Below, in pieces: positions 45,317-54,332 of a stretch of DNA of 63,493 nucleotides. The stretch spans positions 1-63,493 of the forward strand of contig CAZLOE010000005.1 of the NCBI GenBank assembly GCA_964561115.1. Reading direction: 5' to 3'. The position numbers were made by a program, and so were the translations under genes. Under the pieces are notes generated by a model. The model searched no databases. It was not told where the DNA came from and saw nothing but the letters and a program-made list of their open reading frames with translations. This DNA is from CAZBSE01 sp964561115. GTDB taxonomy: Bacteria > Actinomycetota > Humimicrobiia > Humimicrobiales > Humimicrobiaceae. Every line of letters begins with the position of its first letter. Positions within the stretch are counted from its first letter, which is position 1.

Positions 45317-47383
45317 TTGATATCTAAATCAGTAAGGATGAGAAAGAATATAAAAAAGCCAAAAAACAAGGTCAAAAAAAGCAGCAGTAGAAGAGGATTT
45401 AACAGATTACCTTTATACTTGAGAGTAATAATAATAGTCTTATCTTCTATAGTTGTTATCGGCGGTCTGGGCGCAGGCAGTATATTTCTTTATATTAATT
45501 CAATAAATAAGACTATAAATTCAATTAACACATCAGAAGTGGAAAACATACTTGCCCCCATTGAGTCTCCCCAGGAACCGGTTACAATCCTAATATTAGG
45601 ACTGGATACCAGAGATACCTTAAATGACAGGGGCAGGGCAGATATAATAATGATGCTTTACCTGGATCCCGAAGAAATAACCGGCAGCCTCCTTTCCATA
45701 CCCAGGGATACACTGGTAGATATACCTGGTCACGGGGAGGATAAAATCAATGCTGCATATGCATATGGCGGAGAAGAACTGATGATAAAGACCATAAATT
45801 CTTTTTTGGGAGCAGAAATAAACCATTACGTGACTATGGATTTTGAAGGATTTATACAACTGATAGATGCTCTCGGAGGTGTTGATATTAACATTGAAAG
45901 ACCTCTGGTCGATCCAAAAAGCGGCGCCAACTTTTCAGCCGGCAACCATCATCTGACCGGAGAGCAGGCTCTGTCATATACCAGAAGCAGGTCTACTGAA
46001 CTCGGTGACATTGGAAGAATACAGCGCCAGCAGCAGTTGTTCAAAGAGCTGTTAAAACAAAAATTGGATGTAAGATATTTATCCAGTGTTCCATATTATT
46101 TTAATATTTTGATGGATAATACCAGAACGGACCTGGATGTTTTGACTATCTTAAGCTATTCGAAAGCAATCCTTTCCTTCAGTTCGGAAAATTTTGAGAC
46201 TTCTATTATACCTTCCCGCTCGGATTGGATAAAAGAAGGTACCATAAGCGTTCAGATCCCGGATATTGAAGAAGCAAGAGCGATGTGGCAGAGAATTATA
46301 AATGGGGAACCTGCAAGCAGATATAATGCAGAATATGCAGAGGTTGATGAAATACCAGATTCTATGACTGTGGGAACTGAGTATAAGTTCAAGGTCAGGG
46401 TCAAAAATACTGGAAATTTGACCTGGAACATGAATGGAGTCAGCCCGGTCTATCTGGGTTATCACTGGATAGATTTTAACAGCAGGGAAGTAGCAGTCTT
46501 TGATGGTAAAAGAAGTATTATAAGCCAAGACGGCATAAATGTGGGAGAAGAAACAGTGTTCGATCTTGATGTCATATCTCCATCAGAACCGGGCGAATAT
46601 ATACTGCAGATCGATCTGGTCCATGAGGGCGTTACCTGGTTTTCTTTCCAGGGAGTACCGTCTCTGGAAAAATTTATAACTGTGGATATATCTTATTCTG
46701 CTCAATATGATGATGAAGGTTCTACACCGAATTCTTTAGAACCCGGCCAGGAATTTGAGGCACAGGTCACCGTAGGAAACAGCGGTTTTTTAAAGTGGAG
46801 CATTGAAGGCAAAAATAAGGTGCGCCTTGGGACTCACTGGATAAACAGAGATACGGGAGAGGTGGTCATCTGGGACGGTGACAGGGGGTTGCTTTCAGAA
46901 GATGTCACTCATGATGAAGAGACAGCTGTAGAAATAAATATGAAAGCACCTGACGCGCCCGGTAGATATATATTGCAATATGATATGGTATATGAAGGAG
47001 TTGCCTGGTTTTCCGAGAAGGGAGTGATCCCGCTGGAAGTAAATGTAGATGTCGGTAATGTCGTCGATAAGAGCGTAGCTGCACAGACACATGTTATGCT
47101 TTTGAACGGCAACGGCATAAGCGGGTCTGCATCTAAAGTAAGTGATTATTTGAAAGACCAGGGATTTAAAGTGCTGGGGCTTTATAATGCAGACAGTTAT
47201 AATTATAAAAAAACTGTAATATACTATAGCGAGGAAAATAAAAACAAGGCAGAGCAACTGACAATACTGTTTTCGAGTTATAAGATGGAAGAAATTCCGT
47301 CAGGTGTCTTTAAACAAGAATATAATAAAGATGCCGAGGTAGCCGTAATAGTAGGTAAGGATTATTTGAAGAACATTGAGTAA
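45317..47383 (+). CDS. LytR-CpsA-Psr family wall-polymer ligase with two extra beta-sandwich domains
   Basis: 688 aa. Basic cytoplasmic tail, one membrane helix (about 35-60), LCP domain (about 87-250) with the family arginines and aspartates in LGLDTRD, RGRADIIMMLYLD, SIPRDTLVDIPGHG and YTRSRSTELGDIGRIQRQQ. Then two similar domains of about 105 residues (347-457 and 471-579), each ending PGEYILQIDLVHEGVTWFS or a close variant, and a LytR C-terminal domain (591-687). LCP proteins attach polyprenol-linked glycopolymers to peptidoglycan. The doubled Ig-like insert is unusual. The start is uncertain: TTG at 45317 or ATG at 45338. Confidence 0.9.
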   Translation: MISKSVRMRKNIKKPKNKVKKSSSRRGFNRLPLYLRVIIIVLSSIVVIGGLGAGSIFLYINSINKTINSINTSEVENILAPIESPQEPVTILILGLDTRDTLNDRGRADIIMMLYLDPEEITGSLLSIPRDTLVDIPGHGEDKINAAYAYGGEELMIKTINSFLGAEINHYVTMDFEGFIQLIDALGGVDINIERPLVDPKSGANFSAGNHHLTGEQALSYTRSRSTELGDIGRIQRQQQLFKELLKQKLDVRYLSSVPYYFNILMDNTRTDLDVLTILSYSKAILSFSSENFETSIIPSRSDWIKEGTISVQIPDIEEARAMWQRIINGEPASRYNAEYAEVDEIPDSMTVGTEYKFKVRVKNTGNLTWNMNGVSPVYLGYHWIDFNSREVAVFDGKRSIISQDGINVGEETVFDLDVISPSEPGEYILQIDLVHEGVTWFSFQGVPSLEKFITVDISYSAQYDDEGSTPNSLEPGQEFEAQVTVGNSGFLKWSIEGKNKVRLGTHWINRDTGEVVIWDGDRGLLSEDVTHDEETAVEINMKAPDAPGRYILQYDMVYEGVAWFSEKGVIPLEVNVDVGNVVDKSVAAQTHVMLLNGNGISGSASKVSDYLKDQGFKVLGLYNADSYNYKKTVIYYSEENKNKAEQLTILFSSYKMEEIPSGVFKQEYNKDAEVAVIVGKDYLKNIE

Positions 47384-47405
47384 GTAATAAAGTACCAGGA
47401 TAGCA

Positions 47406-49262
47406 ATGGATATAATAAAAATAAAGAATAACACAATACAGATACTATTTGATATAGTTATATTCTTTTCATCATTTACTATATCTTTTTTTTTAAGAGG
47501 GCAGCTGCAGCAGGGCCTCCTGCCGGAATATACCGATTATTTTATTGAATATATTCTGATAATAATTGCAGTAAAGCTTTTAAGCTTCATTTTGTTTGGC
47601 ATATACAGAAAAATCTGGAAATATGCCAGTCTTAGAGATTTTCTTACTATCGTGCTTTCACTGGCTTCAAGTTCTGCGGTTATGGTAGTGATTTTTTATA
47701 TAATAGAAGCACCGTATTTCCCAAGGAGTATACTTGTCATAGATTTCCTCCTTTCCATCATCCTGATCGTGGGCTCGAGATTTTCGGTAAGGATGTTTAA
47801 CGAGATAGAGTTCGGGAGGATCAATGTCCGTAAAAAAAGAACACTGATCGTAGGCGCCGGCGATGCCGGTGAGTTAATAGTAAGAGAAATAACGAGGCAG
47901 AGGGACAGCGAATATATTCCGGTGGGATTTTTAGATGATGATAAGGCAAAGATCGGGCGCCAGATTCATGGTATAAAAGTTTTCGGCAGAACTGATGAGA
48001 TCAAAAAGTATATTAATAAGCTGGCTGTTGATGAAATAATAATAGCAATCCCTTCGGCCAGCGGTTCAGTAAGGAAAAATATCACTTTTAAGGCAAAGGA
48101 AGCAGGTGTAATATGTAAGACCCTCCCGACTCTTTATGAGATAATAGATGGAAAAGCACATCTCTATCAATTAAGAGATATCCGCATAGAAGATATATTG
48201 GGAAGGAAGCCGGTAGAGATCAATTACAGCCAGCTTTTAGGGCAGCTTGAAGGAAAGCCCATTCTTATAACCGGTGCCGGAGGATCCATTGGATCTGAAC
48301 TCTGCAGACAGGTAATAAAATTTAAACCGTCAAGTCTGATCCTTGTAGATCATTCCGAAAATAACATTTTTCTTATAGAGCAGGAACTCTCTACAAAGCT
48401 TGATTACTATCATTCTGTCCCGATTGTTACAGATATAAGGGATATTACCAGTATCAAGGGTATATTTAAAAAATATAAACCTGAGATTGTATTTCATGCC
48501 GCTGCATATAAACATGTACCGCTTATGCAGTTAAACCCTGAAGCTGCACTCCGGAATAACTTTCTGGGTACCAAAGCTCTGGTAAAATTATCTGTTTCCA
48601 GCGGAGTTAAAAAGTTCGTGATGCTTTCTACGGACAAGGCGGTCAAACCAAGCAATATAATGGGAATATCAAAATTGCTTTCTGAAAAATACCTGCAGTT
48701 GCTGTCAAAGGTAAAGAGTACAAGTTTTATAATAGTAAGATTTGGAAATGTGCTCGGGAGCGAGGGTAGTGTGGTACCCATATTCCGCAAACAGATAGAG
48801 AACGGTGGCCCTGTGATCGTCACACATCCAAATATGACCAGATTTTTTATGACTATAACTGAAGCATCACAGCTGGTTATACAGGCGTGTGTGATGGGCA
48901 GTGGCGGAGAGATATATGTTCTTGATATGGGGAAACCCATAAGTATTTTGGAACTGGCTAAAAATATGATAAAACTTTATGGACTGGAGCCGGGAAAAGA
49001 TATAAAGATTAATTTTTCGGGGGTAAGAAGGGGAGAGAAGTTTGCAGAAGAATTAGCTGATAGTAATGAGAAACTCAAGCCTACAAAATTCTCTCCAATA
49101 TTCATGGCTGAAAATAAAAAAGAGCAGGATAAGGAAAAGATGTTAAATCTGTTGTTTAACATTGAAAAGGAGATCCAGCTCTTGGATTATAAAAATTTAT
49201 TTAAAGATCTTAAAAAGGTCGTCCCCAATTTTAATGAAAAGAAGATGTGGTCCAAGTTATAG
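47406..49262 (+). CDS. CapD/PglF-like nucleotide-sugar 4,6-dehydratase
   Basis: 618 aa. Four N-terminal membrane helices (about 10-125), a CoA-binding-like Rossmann domain (TLIVGAGDAGELIVREI), then a short-chain dehydrogenase domain with ITGAGGSIGSELCRQV and the STDKAVKPSNIMGISK block that replaces the usual YxxxK. Relatives convert UDP-GlcNAc to a 4-keto-6-deoxy sugar for modified amino sugars on surface polysaccharides. It lies between the LCP ligase and a sugar-phosphate transferase. Confidence 0.92.
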   Translation: MDIIKIKNNTIQILFDIVIFFSSFTISFFLRGQLQQGLLPEYTDYFIEYILIIIAVKLLSFILFGIYRKIWKYASLRDFLTIVLSLASSSAVMVVIFYIIEAPYFPRSILVIDFLLSIILIVGSRFSVRMFNEIEFGRINVRKKRTLIVGAGDAGELIVREITRQRDSEYIPVGFLDDDKAKIGRQIHGIKVFGRTDEIKKYINKLAVDEIIIAIPSASGSVRKNITFKAKEAGVICKTLPTLYEIIDGKAHLYQLRDIRIEDILGRKPVEINYSQLLGQLEGKPILITGAGGSIGSELCRQVIKFKPSSLILVDHSENNIFLIEQELSTKLDYYHSVPIVTDIRDITSIKGIFKKYKPEIVFHAAAYKHVPLMQLNPEAALRNNFLGTKALVKLSVSSGVKKFVMLSTDKAVKPSNIMGISKLLSEKYLQLLSKVKSTSFIIVRFGNVLGSEGSVVPIFRKQIENGGPVIVTHPNMTRFFMTITEASQLVIQACVMGSGGEIYVLDMGKPISILELAKNMIKLYGLEPGKDIKINFSGVRRGEKFAEELADSNEKLKPTKFSPIFMAENKKEQDKEKMLNLLFNIEKEIQLLDYKNLFKDLKKVVPNFNEKKMWSKL

Positions 49263-49289
49263 AAAAATGGCTGGCAGGTCTTTTAGTTT

Positions 49290-49862
49290 ATGATTTACAG
49301 GATTACAAAAAGATTTCTGGATATAATATTTTCAATTGTTTTAATAATACTTTTCATCCCTCTATGGGTGATCATTCCGGTTATGATAAAAATAGATTCT
49401 CCGGGTAGAGTAATATTTAAACAGAAGAGGGTGGGGCTGGGCAGCAGTTATTTTACCATTTACAAATTCAGAACTATGAAGGAGGGCACTCCTGATATAC
49501 CTACCGACAGGTTAAAAAACCAGAGTACGCTGAACACCAGAGTCGGGACATTCTTGAGAAGGTCAAGTATAGATGAGATCCCCCAGCTTATAAATATACT
49601 GAAGGGGGAATTGAGCTTTGTAGGTCCCAGGCCTGCATTGTATAATCAGGTCCTGCTTATAAAACTAAGGAAGGAAAAAGGCGTAGACAGCGCCAGGCCG
49701 GGAGTGACCGGACTTGCCCAGATAAGCGGGAGAGATGCGCTTTCGATACCTGAAAAGGTAAAATATGACCAGTTGTATATCAAGGATGCTTCACTTCTGT
49801 TTGATATAAAGATATTTATGGCTACGGTTAAAGCAGTGATCACCGGAAGGGGTGCCAATTAG
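49290..49862 (+). CDS. Undecaprenyl-phosphate sugar-phosphate transferase (PglC type)
   Basis: 190 aa monotopic phosphoglycosyl transferase that starts glycan assembly on the lipid carrier. A hydrophobic re-entrant helix (about 10-33) precedes KQKRVGLGSSYFTIYKFRTM, then RRSSIDEIPQLINILKGE, FVGPRPAL and ARPGVTGLAQISGRD. It lacks the large N-terminal membrane domain of WbaP/WcaJ. Its stop overlaps the convergent epimerase-like gene by four bases. Confidence 0.95.
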   Translation: MIYRITKRFLDIIFSIVLIILFIPLWVIIPVMIKIDSPGRVIFKQKRVGLGSSYFTIYKFRTMKEGTPDIPTDRLKNQSTLNTRVGTFLRRSSIDEIPQLINILKGELSFVGPRPALYNQVLLIKLRKEKGVDSARPGVTGLAQISGRDALSIPEKVKYDQLYIKDASLLFDIKIFMATVKAVITGRGAN

Positions 49863-50749
49863 TTTTGGGCCTCCAGTTTTTTTATCAGTTTTTCTATGCC
49901 TTTTTCAAAACTCACTGGTGAGAAACCAAAATCTTCTCTGGCTTTCTGGTAGGAATATGCCTTATTCACCCCCATTCTTGCTATCTGATCGGCAGTCAAC
50001 AGTGGATTTCTTGAGACCCCGGCATATAAAGAAATCAATAATTTGGAAAGTCTTAGGGGGAGTTTTATTACTCTGAATCTCTTTTTTAATTTTTCTTTTA
50101 CGATTTCTAGCATGCAATTATATTTTAAGGGTTCTTTTCCTGCTATGTTATAGGTTTTTTTATAGGTCTTTTTATTATTGATGATGCTTGAAACAGAGCC
50201 GGCTACGTCTTCTATATATATAGGCTGGATAAGGTTATTCCCGCTTCCGAAAGTCATAAAAAAACCTTTATCTTTTATAAATTTTATCATTTTTGAGAAG
50301 TTAGGGTCATCTTCTGACCCATATATCATAGATGGCCTGAGGATTGTATAATCAAGTCCGGATTTTTTTATCAGGTTTTCAGATTTTATTTTTTGGCTTT
50401 TGATCCTGCTTTCAAGTGGGATCAAAACAGTAGTGGAGCTGATAAAAATGACCCTTTTGAGCCCTGCACGGGCTGCTGTTTTTAGAAATGTCTCAAGGAG
50501 ATATGTATGCTCCAGATCCATTATATATATCACGCTTTTAGCTTTTTTTATGGCGGTTATTATTGAATCACTGCTTTCAAGAGTCCCGGTGCTGAAATCA
50601 ATATTTTTACCTGTCGACTTTGCAATGCCCAAAAGAGCAGCCCTGCTGCTGGACGGCCGTACCAGGCAGTTTACCTTATAATTTTTTACCAGCAGTGCTT
50701 TTAAGACTTCCGGTCCTAAAAAACCTGTTGCTCCGATCAGTAAAACCAT
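49859..50749 (-). CDS. NAD(P)-binding epimerase/NmrA-like protein
   Basis: 296 aa extended short-chain dehydrogenase. Start VLLIGATGFLGPEVL is the dinucleotide loop; the middle has FISSTTVLIPLESRIKSQK with lysine but no standard YxxxK, and LDYTILRPSMIYG. Such atypical SDR proteins reduce or sense NAD(P)-linked substrates; specificity unknown. It is the only core-like gene here on the minus strand, between the polysaccharide genes and the VapBC pair. Confidence 0.8.
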   Translation of the reverse strand: MVLLIGATGFLGPEVLKALLVKNYKVNCLVRPSSSRAALLGIAKSTGKNIDFSTGTLESSDSIITAIKKAKSVIYIMDLEHTYLLETFLKTAARAGLKRVIFISSTTVLIPLESRIKSQKIKSENLIKKSGLDYTILRPSMIYGSEDDPNFSKMIKFIKDKGFFMTFGSGNNLIQPIYIEDVAGSVSSIINNKKTYKKTYNIAGKEPLKYNCMLEIVKEKLKKRFRVIKLPLRLSKLLISLYAGVSRNPLLTADQIARMGVNKAYSYQKAREDFGFSPVSFEKGIEKLIKKLEAQN

Positions 50750-50842
50750 CTTTACTCCTTAGACTGCACCATTTTTTTATGATTATCATATCGAGTAATA
50801 GTAAGTACTATAAAAGTTCGGTTATTATATATTTTAAAATTT

Positions 50843-51256
50843 TTATATCAGTATATCAAAACAGTCAAATCCTCTGGGAACTACAACCTCAAAATGCTTT
50901 CTATCCAAAGTAAGAATTTTATTTACCTTAAGCCGTTCAGCTATAGATATGATAGAAGCGTCTACATAACCGATGTTTAAAGTGTCATATTTTTTCAGTA
51001 TCTCTACGATCCTTATGATGTCTTCATCTTTTAGGATTTCCAGATGAAAACTTTTATTGACTTCTTGAAGTAGTTTTATTTCAAAGTAAGGTCCTAATCT
51101 TGTATTAATGAGATAACATAATTCTGGTATAACAGTTGAAGGCAGAAAATAATAAATTCTATCATTTTTTAGAAAAAAGTCTTTGACTAAGTTATGATTT
51201 ATATCGCCTTTATCAATCAATGAATATATCGCACTTGCATCTAAGATAATCTGCAA
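50843..51256 (-). CDS. vapC: PIN-domain toxin (VapC-like)
   Basis: 137 aa from a TTG at 51256 that has CAGGAGG eight bases upstream and places the first PIN strand at the N-terminus (QIILDASAIYSLID). An earlier in-frame TTG at 51292 inside the antitoxin gene is less well supported. Acidic residues of the nuclease site are seen in LDASA, PELCYLI, GYVDASIISIAERL and LTLDRKHF. VapC toxins cleave tRNA or rRNA. Confidence 0.88.
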   Translation of the reverse strand: MQIILDASAIYSLIDKGDINHNLVKDFFLKNDRIYYFLPSTVIPELCYLINTRLGPYFEIKLLQEVNKSFHLEILKDEDIIRIVEILKKYDTLNIGYVDASIISIAERLKVNKILTLDRKHFEVVVPRGFDCFDILI

Positions 51257-51278
51257 TTTCTCATCCTCCTGTTTTTTA

Positions 51279-51512
51279 TCAGCCTTTGCCAAATCCCTTT
51301 AAGTATTCATCTTTTTTATTTGCAATATCCGAGCCGCCACTATCACCAATACCAATTATGCCTATTTCACTCTTGGGGACCTTTTTAGCCACATAGTCGC
51401 TGACTGCTTCCCTTATAAGAAGAGAAGTGGATTTATGGGAAAGTTTTGAAAGGCTTTTAAGTTTTAACATAGTAGCCTTATCTAGAAGTATCGATGTTCT
51501 TTCTTTTTCCAT
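51279..51512 (-). CDS. Ribbon-helix-helix antitoxin (VapB-like)
   Basis: 77 aa. The N-terminal RTSILLDKATMLKLKSLSK and HKSTSLLIREAVSDYV match an RHH DNA-binding dimer; the glycine-rich C-terminal half (IGIIGIGDSGGSD) would bind the PIN toxin. It precedes the toxin gene by 22 bases and likely represses the operon at the direct repeats overlapping the promoter. Confidence 0.85.
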   Translation of the reverse strand: MEKERTSILLDKATMLKLKSLSKLSHKSTSLLIREAVSDYVAKKVPKSEIGIIGIGDSGGSDIANKKDEYLKGFGKG

Positions 51513-51572
51513 TAAAATCGCCTCATTATTTTAGTAATTTTATCAGGATTCTTAAAGCTGCATAAGTGCCTG

Positions 51573-51628
51573 ATATTAATAATATTATGCATATTAATAA
51601 TATTAATATTTTAATTCTGATGTGTCAA
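51573..51628 (-). promoter_or_regulatory. Promoter and direct-repeat operator of the VapBC operon
   Basis: On the minus strand TTGACA (51628-51623) and TAATAT (51605-51600) are 17 bases apart. The 15-base sequence ATATTAATAATATTA occurs twice (51573-51587 and 51591-51605, three bases apart), and the upstream copy covers the -10. Repeat-bound RHH antitoxin would block transcription. Confidence 0.7.
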
Positions 51629-51790
51629 TCCTTCTTTATAATCTCTTAGTAAAAAATATTTTTGTCTGTACACAGTTGTATACTTATATGAAAATCATAC
51701 TCTTCTGCAGGTGCATGAGGGTTAAATTATATAAAATTTATGATATTATCTTATAAATTTTTAAATGACGAGACTGTAAGAAGAGGAGAA

Positions 51791-52822
51791 ATGGAAGTAA
51801 TATGGATTATTTATATCTGCGTGATGGCTTCAGCGGTAATTGCAGTTTTATACTTGTACGCATTCAGGTATGAACCGTTTAATTTCAAGCTGTCGGATGT
51901 AGATATATTTGTAAAAGATAAACTGATGGACAAGACTGGCGTGAATAGACCAGCTAAACCTATCCTGACCATTCTGCATCTCTCTGATTTTCACCTGCGG
52001 GAGAATTCAAAAGGAAAAAGATTATTTAAATTTGTAAGGAGCCTAAGCAGGCTGAATGTGGATTTTATTTTAATTACCGGCGATCTCCTGGAGAGTGATA
52101 AAAATATCGGCTATCTTGTTGAGATGCTTTCTCCTTTAAGAGCAAAATATGGGAAATATGCTGTTTTTGGCGTACACGACCACTACTATAAAACGGTAGC
52201 GGAGTTTTTAAAAAATATTTTTAAGAAAAAAAGGAAATATAAAAAGGAAAATGACGTTTCCTACATAATAAAAAAGCTAAACGATATCGGTATAGAAGTT
52301 TTGGTAAACCAGGTAAGAAAAATCAGCATAAAAGGCAGTGATGTAAGTAATGTAGAGATCATAGGTCTTGATGATCCTATAATCAAAAAAACTGACATAG
52401 CAAAGGCTTTTTCATATATCGGACCAATAAAGAAGTCAAAACCTCTGAAAAGATCTGATTACCTGAAGAAGTACAGAGACACATTTAAATTGAGAGAATC
52501 CAAAATACATGAGTTAAATAATAACAGTTTACTGCGGATAATACTGCTGCATACCCCTGATTCCGCATCAATAATAGATCTGGCCGCTAAGGGCTCGGAT
52601 ATCATATTAAGCGGTCATACCCATGGAGGTCAGGTCAGATTACCGCTGATAGGAGCGATAATCTCGGGCTGCAATATAAAGACAAAATTTGCTTCAGGCC
52701 TTTTTTATTTTAAAAAATTTGTTCTTTACGTATCAAGAGGGCTGGGAGAGGGAAGATATTCACAATTTAGATTTTACTGTCAGCCGGAGGCAAGTCTGAT
52801 CAGGATTTATAACATCCGGTAA
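51791..52822 (+). CDS. Membrane-anchored metallophosphoesterase with altered GNHD motif
   Basis: 343 aa from the ATG at 51791 (AGGAG two bases upstream, short); an ATG at 51740 has no ribosome site. One N-terminal membrane helix, then calcineurin-like motifs HLSDFHL, ITGDLLES and SGHTHGGQ. The third motif reads GVHD (127-130) where the family has GNHD, replacing the metal-ligand asparagine with valine. Relatives (YkuE/COG1408) act on phospholipid-linked or UDP-linked substrates; activity here may be changed or reduced. Confidence 0.85.
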   Translation: MEVIWIIYICVMASAVIAVLYLYAFRYEPFNFKLSDVDIFVKDKLMDKTGVNRPAKPILTILHLSDFHLRENSKGKRLFKFVRSLSRLNVDFILITGDLLESDKNIGYLVEMLSPLRAKYGKYAVFGVHDHYYKTVAEFLKNIFKKKRKYKKENDVSYIIKKLNDIGIEVLVNQVRKISIKGSDVSNVEIIGLDDPIIKKTDIAKAFSYIGPIKKSKPLKRSDYLKKYRDTFKLRESKIHELNNNSLLRIILLHTPDSASIIDLAAKGSDIILSGHTHGGQVRLPLIGAIISGCNIKTKFASGLFYFKKFVLYVSRGLGEGRYSQFRFYCQPEASLIRIYNIR

Positions 52823-52928
52823 TATGTTAAAATGGAGCCGATGTGCTTTAAACTGTCCTCTGGTTTAAAAGCTTGCCGCAGTTTTATATAATATTTAGTC
52901 AAGATATTGTTTAAAGGGAATAATAGTT

Positions 52929-53429
52929 ATGGCTAAAATAAAGGGGGGCTGTCCCGGACAGGATACAGCCTTTCTGAAAGATTTTAAAACTAATATAGTG
53001 CCTTGTCCCAAGTGCGGGCATGAGATCGAGTTTTTTGCTGACGAAATAAAGGTAAAATGTCCCAGATGCAGCGCAAATGTATTTAAGGTAGATCCTCAGG
53101 TGATAGAATACCGGGACGGCAGATTGGTCTTCAGCGGAATAGATAAAAGCTGTCTTGATTGGTGCGGAGGGTGTCTTAACAAAAAGGATTACAGGGATAT
53201 AGAAGAAAATAGGAAAAGGATTGAAAAAAAGAAAGAAGACCTGAAAGAATTAATTGATTCGGTCAGTAAAAAAGAAAGAGATGTAGTCGATTTCTTTATA
53301 GAAGCTTTTAATAAAAGTATAAATAATCCCAGGTTAATCGATGAAAAGATATTTCAATTACTTCAGAAGGAAAATCCCGGTTTTTTTGTAAGAGCAAGAA
53401 ATTATTACTTAAATTTTATTAATCAGTAA
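52929..53429 (+). CDS. Zinc-ribbon protein of unknown function
   Basis: 166 aa. The N-terminal part has GGCPGQDTAFLKDFKTN, a four-cysteine ribbon CPKCGHEIEFF / CPRCSANVF and then CLDWCGGC, so six or more cysteines could hold zinc or an iron-sulfur cluster. The C-terminal half is a charged helical region. It resembles small proteins annotated as phosphohydrolase-associated zinc ribbons in anaerobes; no function is known to me. It is four bases before the GerMN gene. Confidence 0.65.
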   Translation: MAKIKGGCPGQDTAFLKDFKTNIVPCPKCGHEIEFFADEIKVKCPRCSANVFKVDPQVIEYRDGRLVFSGIDKSCLDWCGGCLNKKDYRDIEENRKRIEKKKEDLKELIDSVSKKERDVVDFFIEAFNKSINNPRLIDEKIFQLLQKENPGFFVRARNYYLNFINQ

Positions 53430-53432
53430 ATT

Positions 53433-54236
53433 ATGAAAAAAAAGGGATCAAATCCCATTTTAAAGTTTACAATCATTATAATCCTTATAGCAGTGGCTGG
53501 TTTTCTGATCTTTTACAGTATTGACAATCCTGGTTTCTGGAAAAATAAATTTTCTTCTATTTTCAGCGGTGGAGAAAGCGGGGAGACAATAACCAGCCCG
53601 GAGGACACTGGTGAGGGACAGTCAGGGAATACTACCGGGGAATCTGTAACCCTGGAGGAATTCGGTGAAAATGGTACCGGGGATTCAGCGGTAGCCGGGA
53701 CAGGAGATGAAGGAGGTTCGGAGGATAACAGCAGTAGCCTCTCTATATGGCAGAAAATAATTGATTTTTTCAGGAGGGATGAAAATAATGAAGCAGGGGA
53801 AGAAAGTTACCCGGGAAAGCTGGAATTGAATTTTTATTTTTCCAGCTTGGAAGAGGAGAAGAAATTAGTTTCTGAAAAAAGGACTATAATTGCTGGTGAT
53901 TCGAAAACGGCAGTCAGAAATGCTGTTACCGAGCTGCTGAAAGGGCCGGAAAAGTCATATCATTTTCCAGTGATACCGGCAGGAACGAAACTCATCGATG
54001 TAGAGACCAATAAAAACATAGCAGAGATCGATCTATCTCAGGAATTTTTAAATGAAAGTCTGGACAGCAGGATTTTAGATGAATATATAATTTACTCTAT
54101 CGTAAATACACTTACTGAGATTCCCGAAATAGAGGGAGTTATTTTTTATATAGAAGGAATAAGGATCAAAGTATATGGAAATATAGACCTGTCTATCCCT
54201 GCTATCAGAAATAAAGAGTATTTAGAAGAGCAGTAG
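53433..54236 (+). CDS. GerMN-domain membrane-anchored protein
   Basis: 267 aa. N-terminal membrane helix (about 9-28), a glycine-, serine- and acid-rich linker (about 45-110), and a GerMN domain (about 125-255) with LNFYFSSLEEEKKLV, VRNAVTELLKGP and AEIDLSQEFLNE. GerMN domains occur in spore germination GerM and in lipoprotein partners of envelope proteins and probably bind ligands at the cell surface. No other spore genes are seen nearby. Confidence 0.85.
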   Translation: MKKKGSNPILKFTIIIILIAVAGFLIFYSIDNPGFWKNKFSSIFSGGESGETITSPEDTGEGQSGNTTGESVTLEEFGENGTGDSAVAGTGDEGGSEDNSSSLSIWQKIIDFFRRDENNEAGEESYPGKLELNFYFSSLEEEKKLVSEKRTIIAGDSKTAVRNAVTELLKGPEKSYHFPVIPAGTKLIDVETNKNIAEIDLSQEFLNESLDSRILDEYIIYSIVNTLTEIPEIEGVIFYIEGIRIKVYGNIDLSIPAIRNKEYLEEQ

Positions 54237-54332
54237 CCTGACAGCGAGATGGAAGAAGTTCTATATTTGATTTTCAATAAGAAGGGAAAAAATATATAAT
54301 ACAAATCTAAAAATGTTATAAAGGAGATTGGC

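Noticed and set aside
52845..52871. Terminator after the metallophosphoesterase gene
   Set aside because: GCTTTAAAC and GTTTAAAAGC can pair, but the stem is AT-rich and bulged and no T-run follows.
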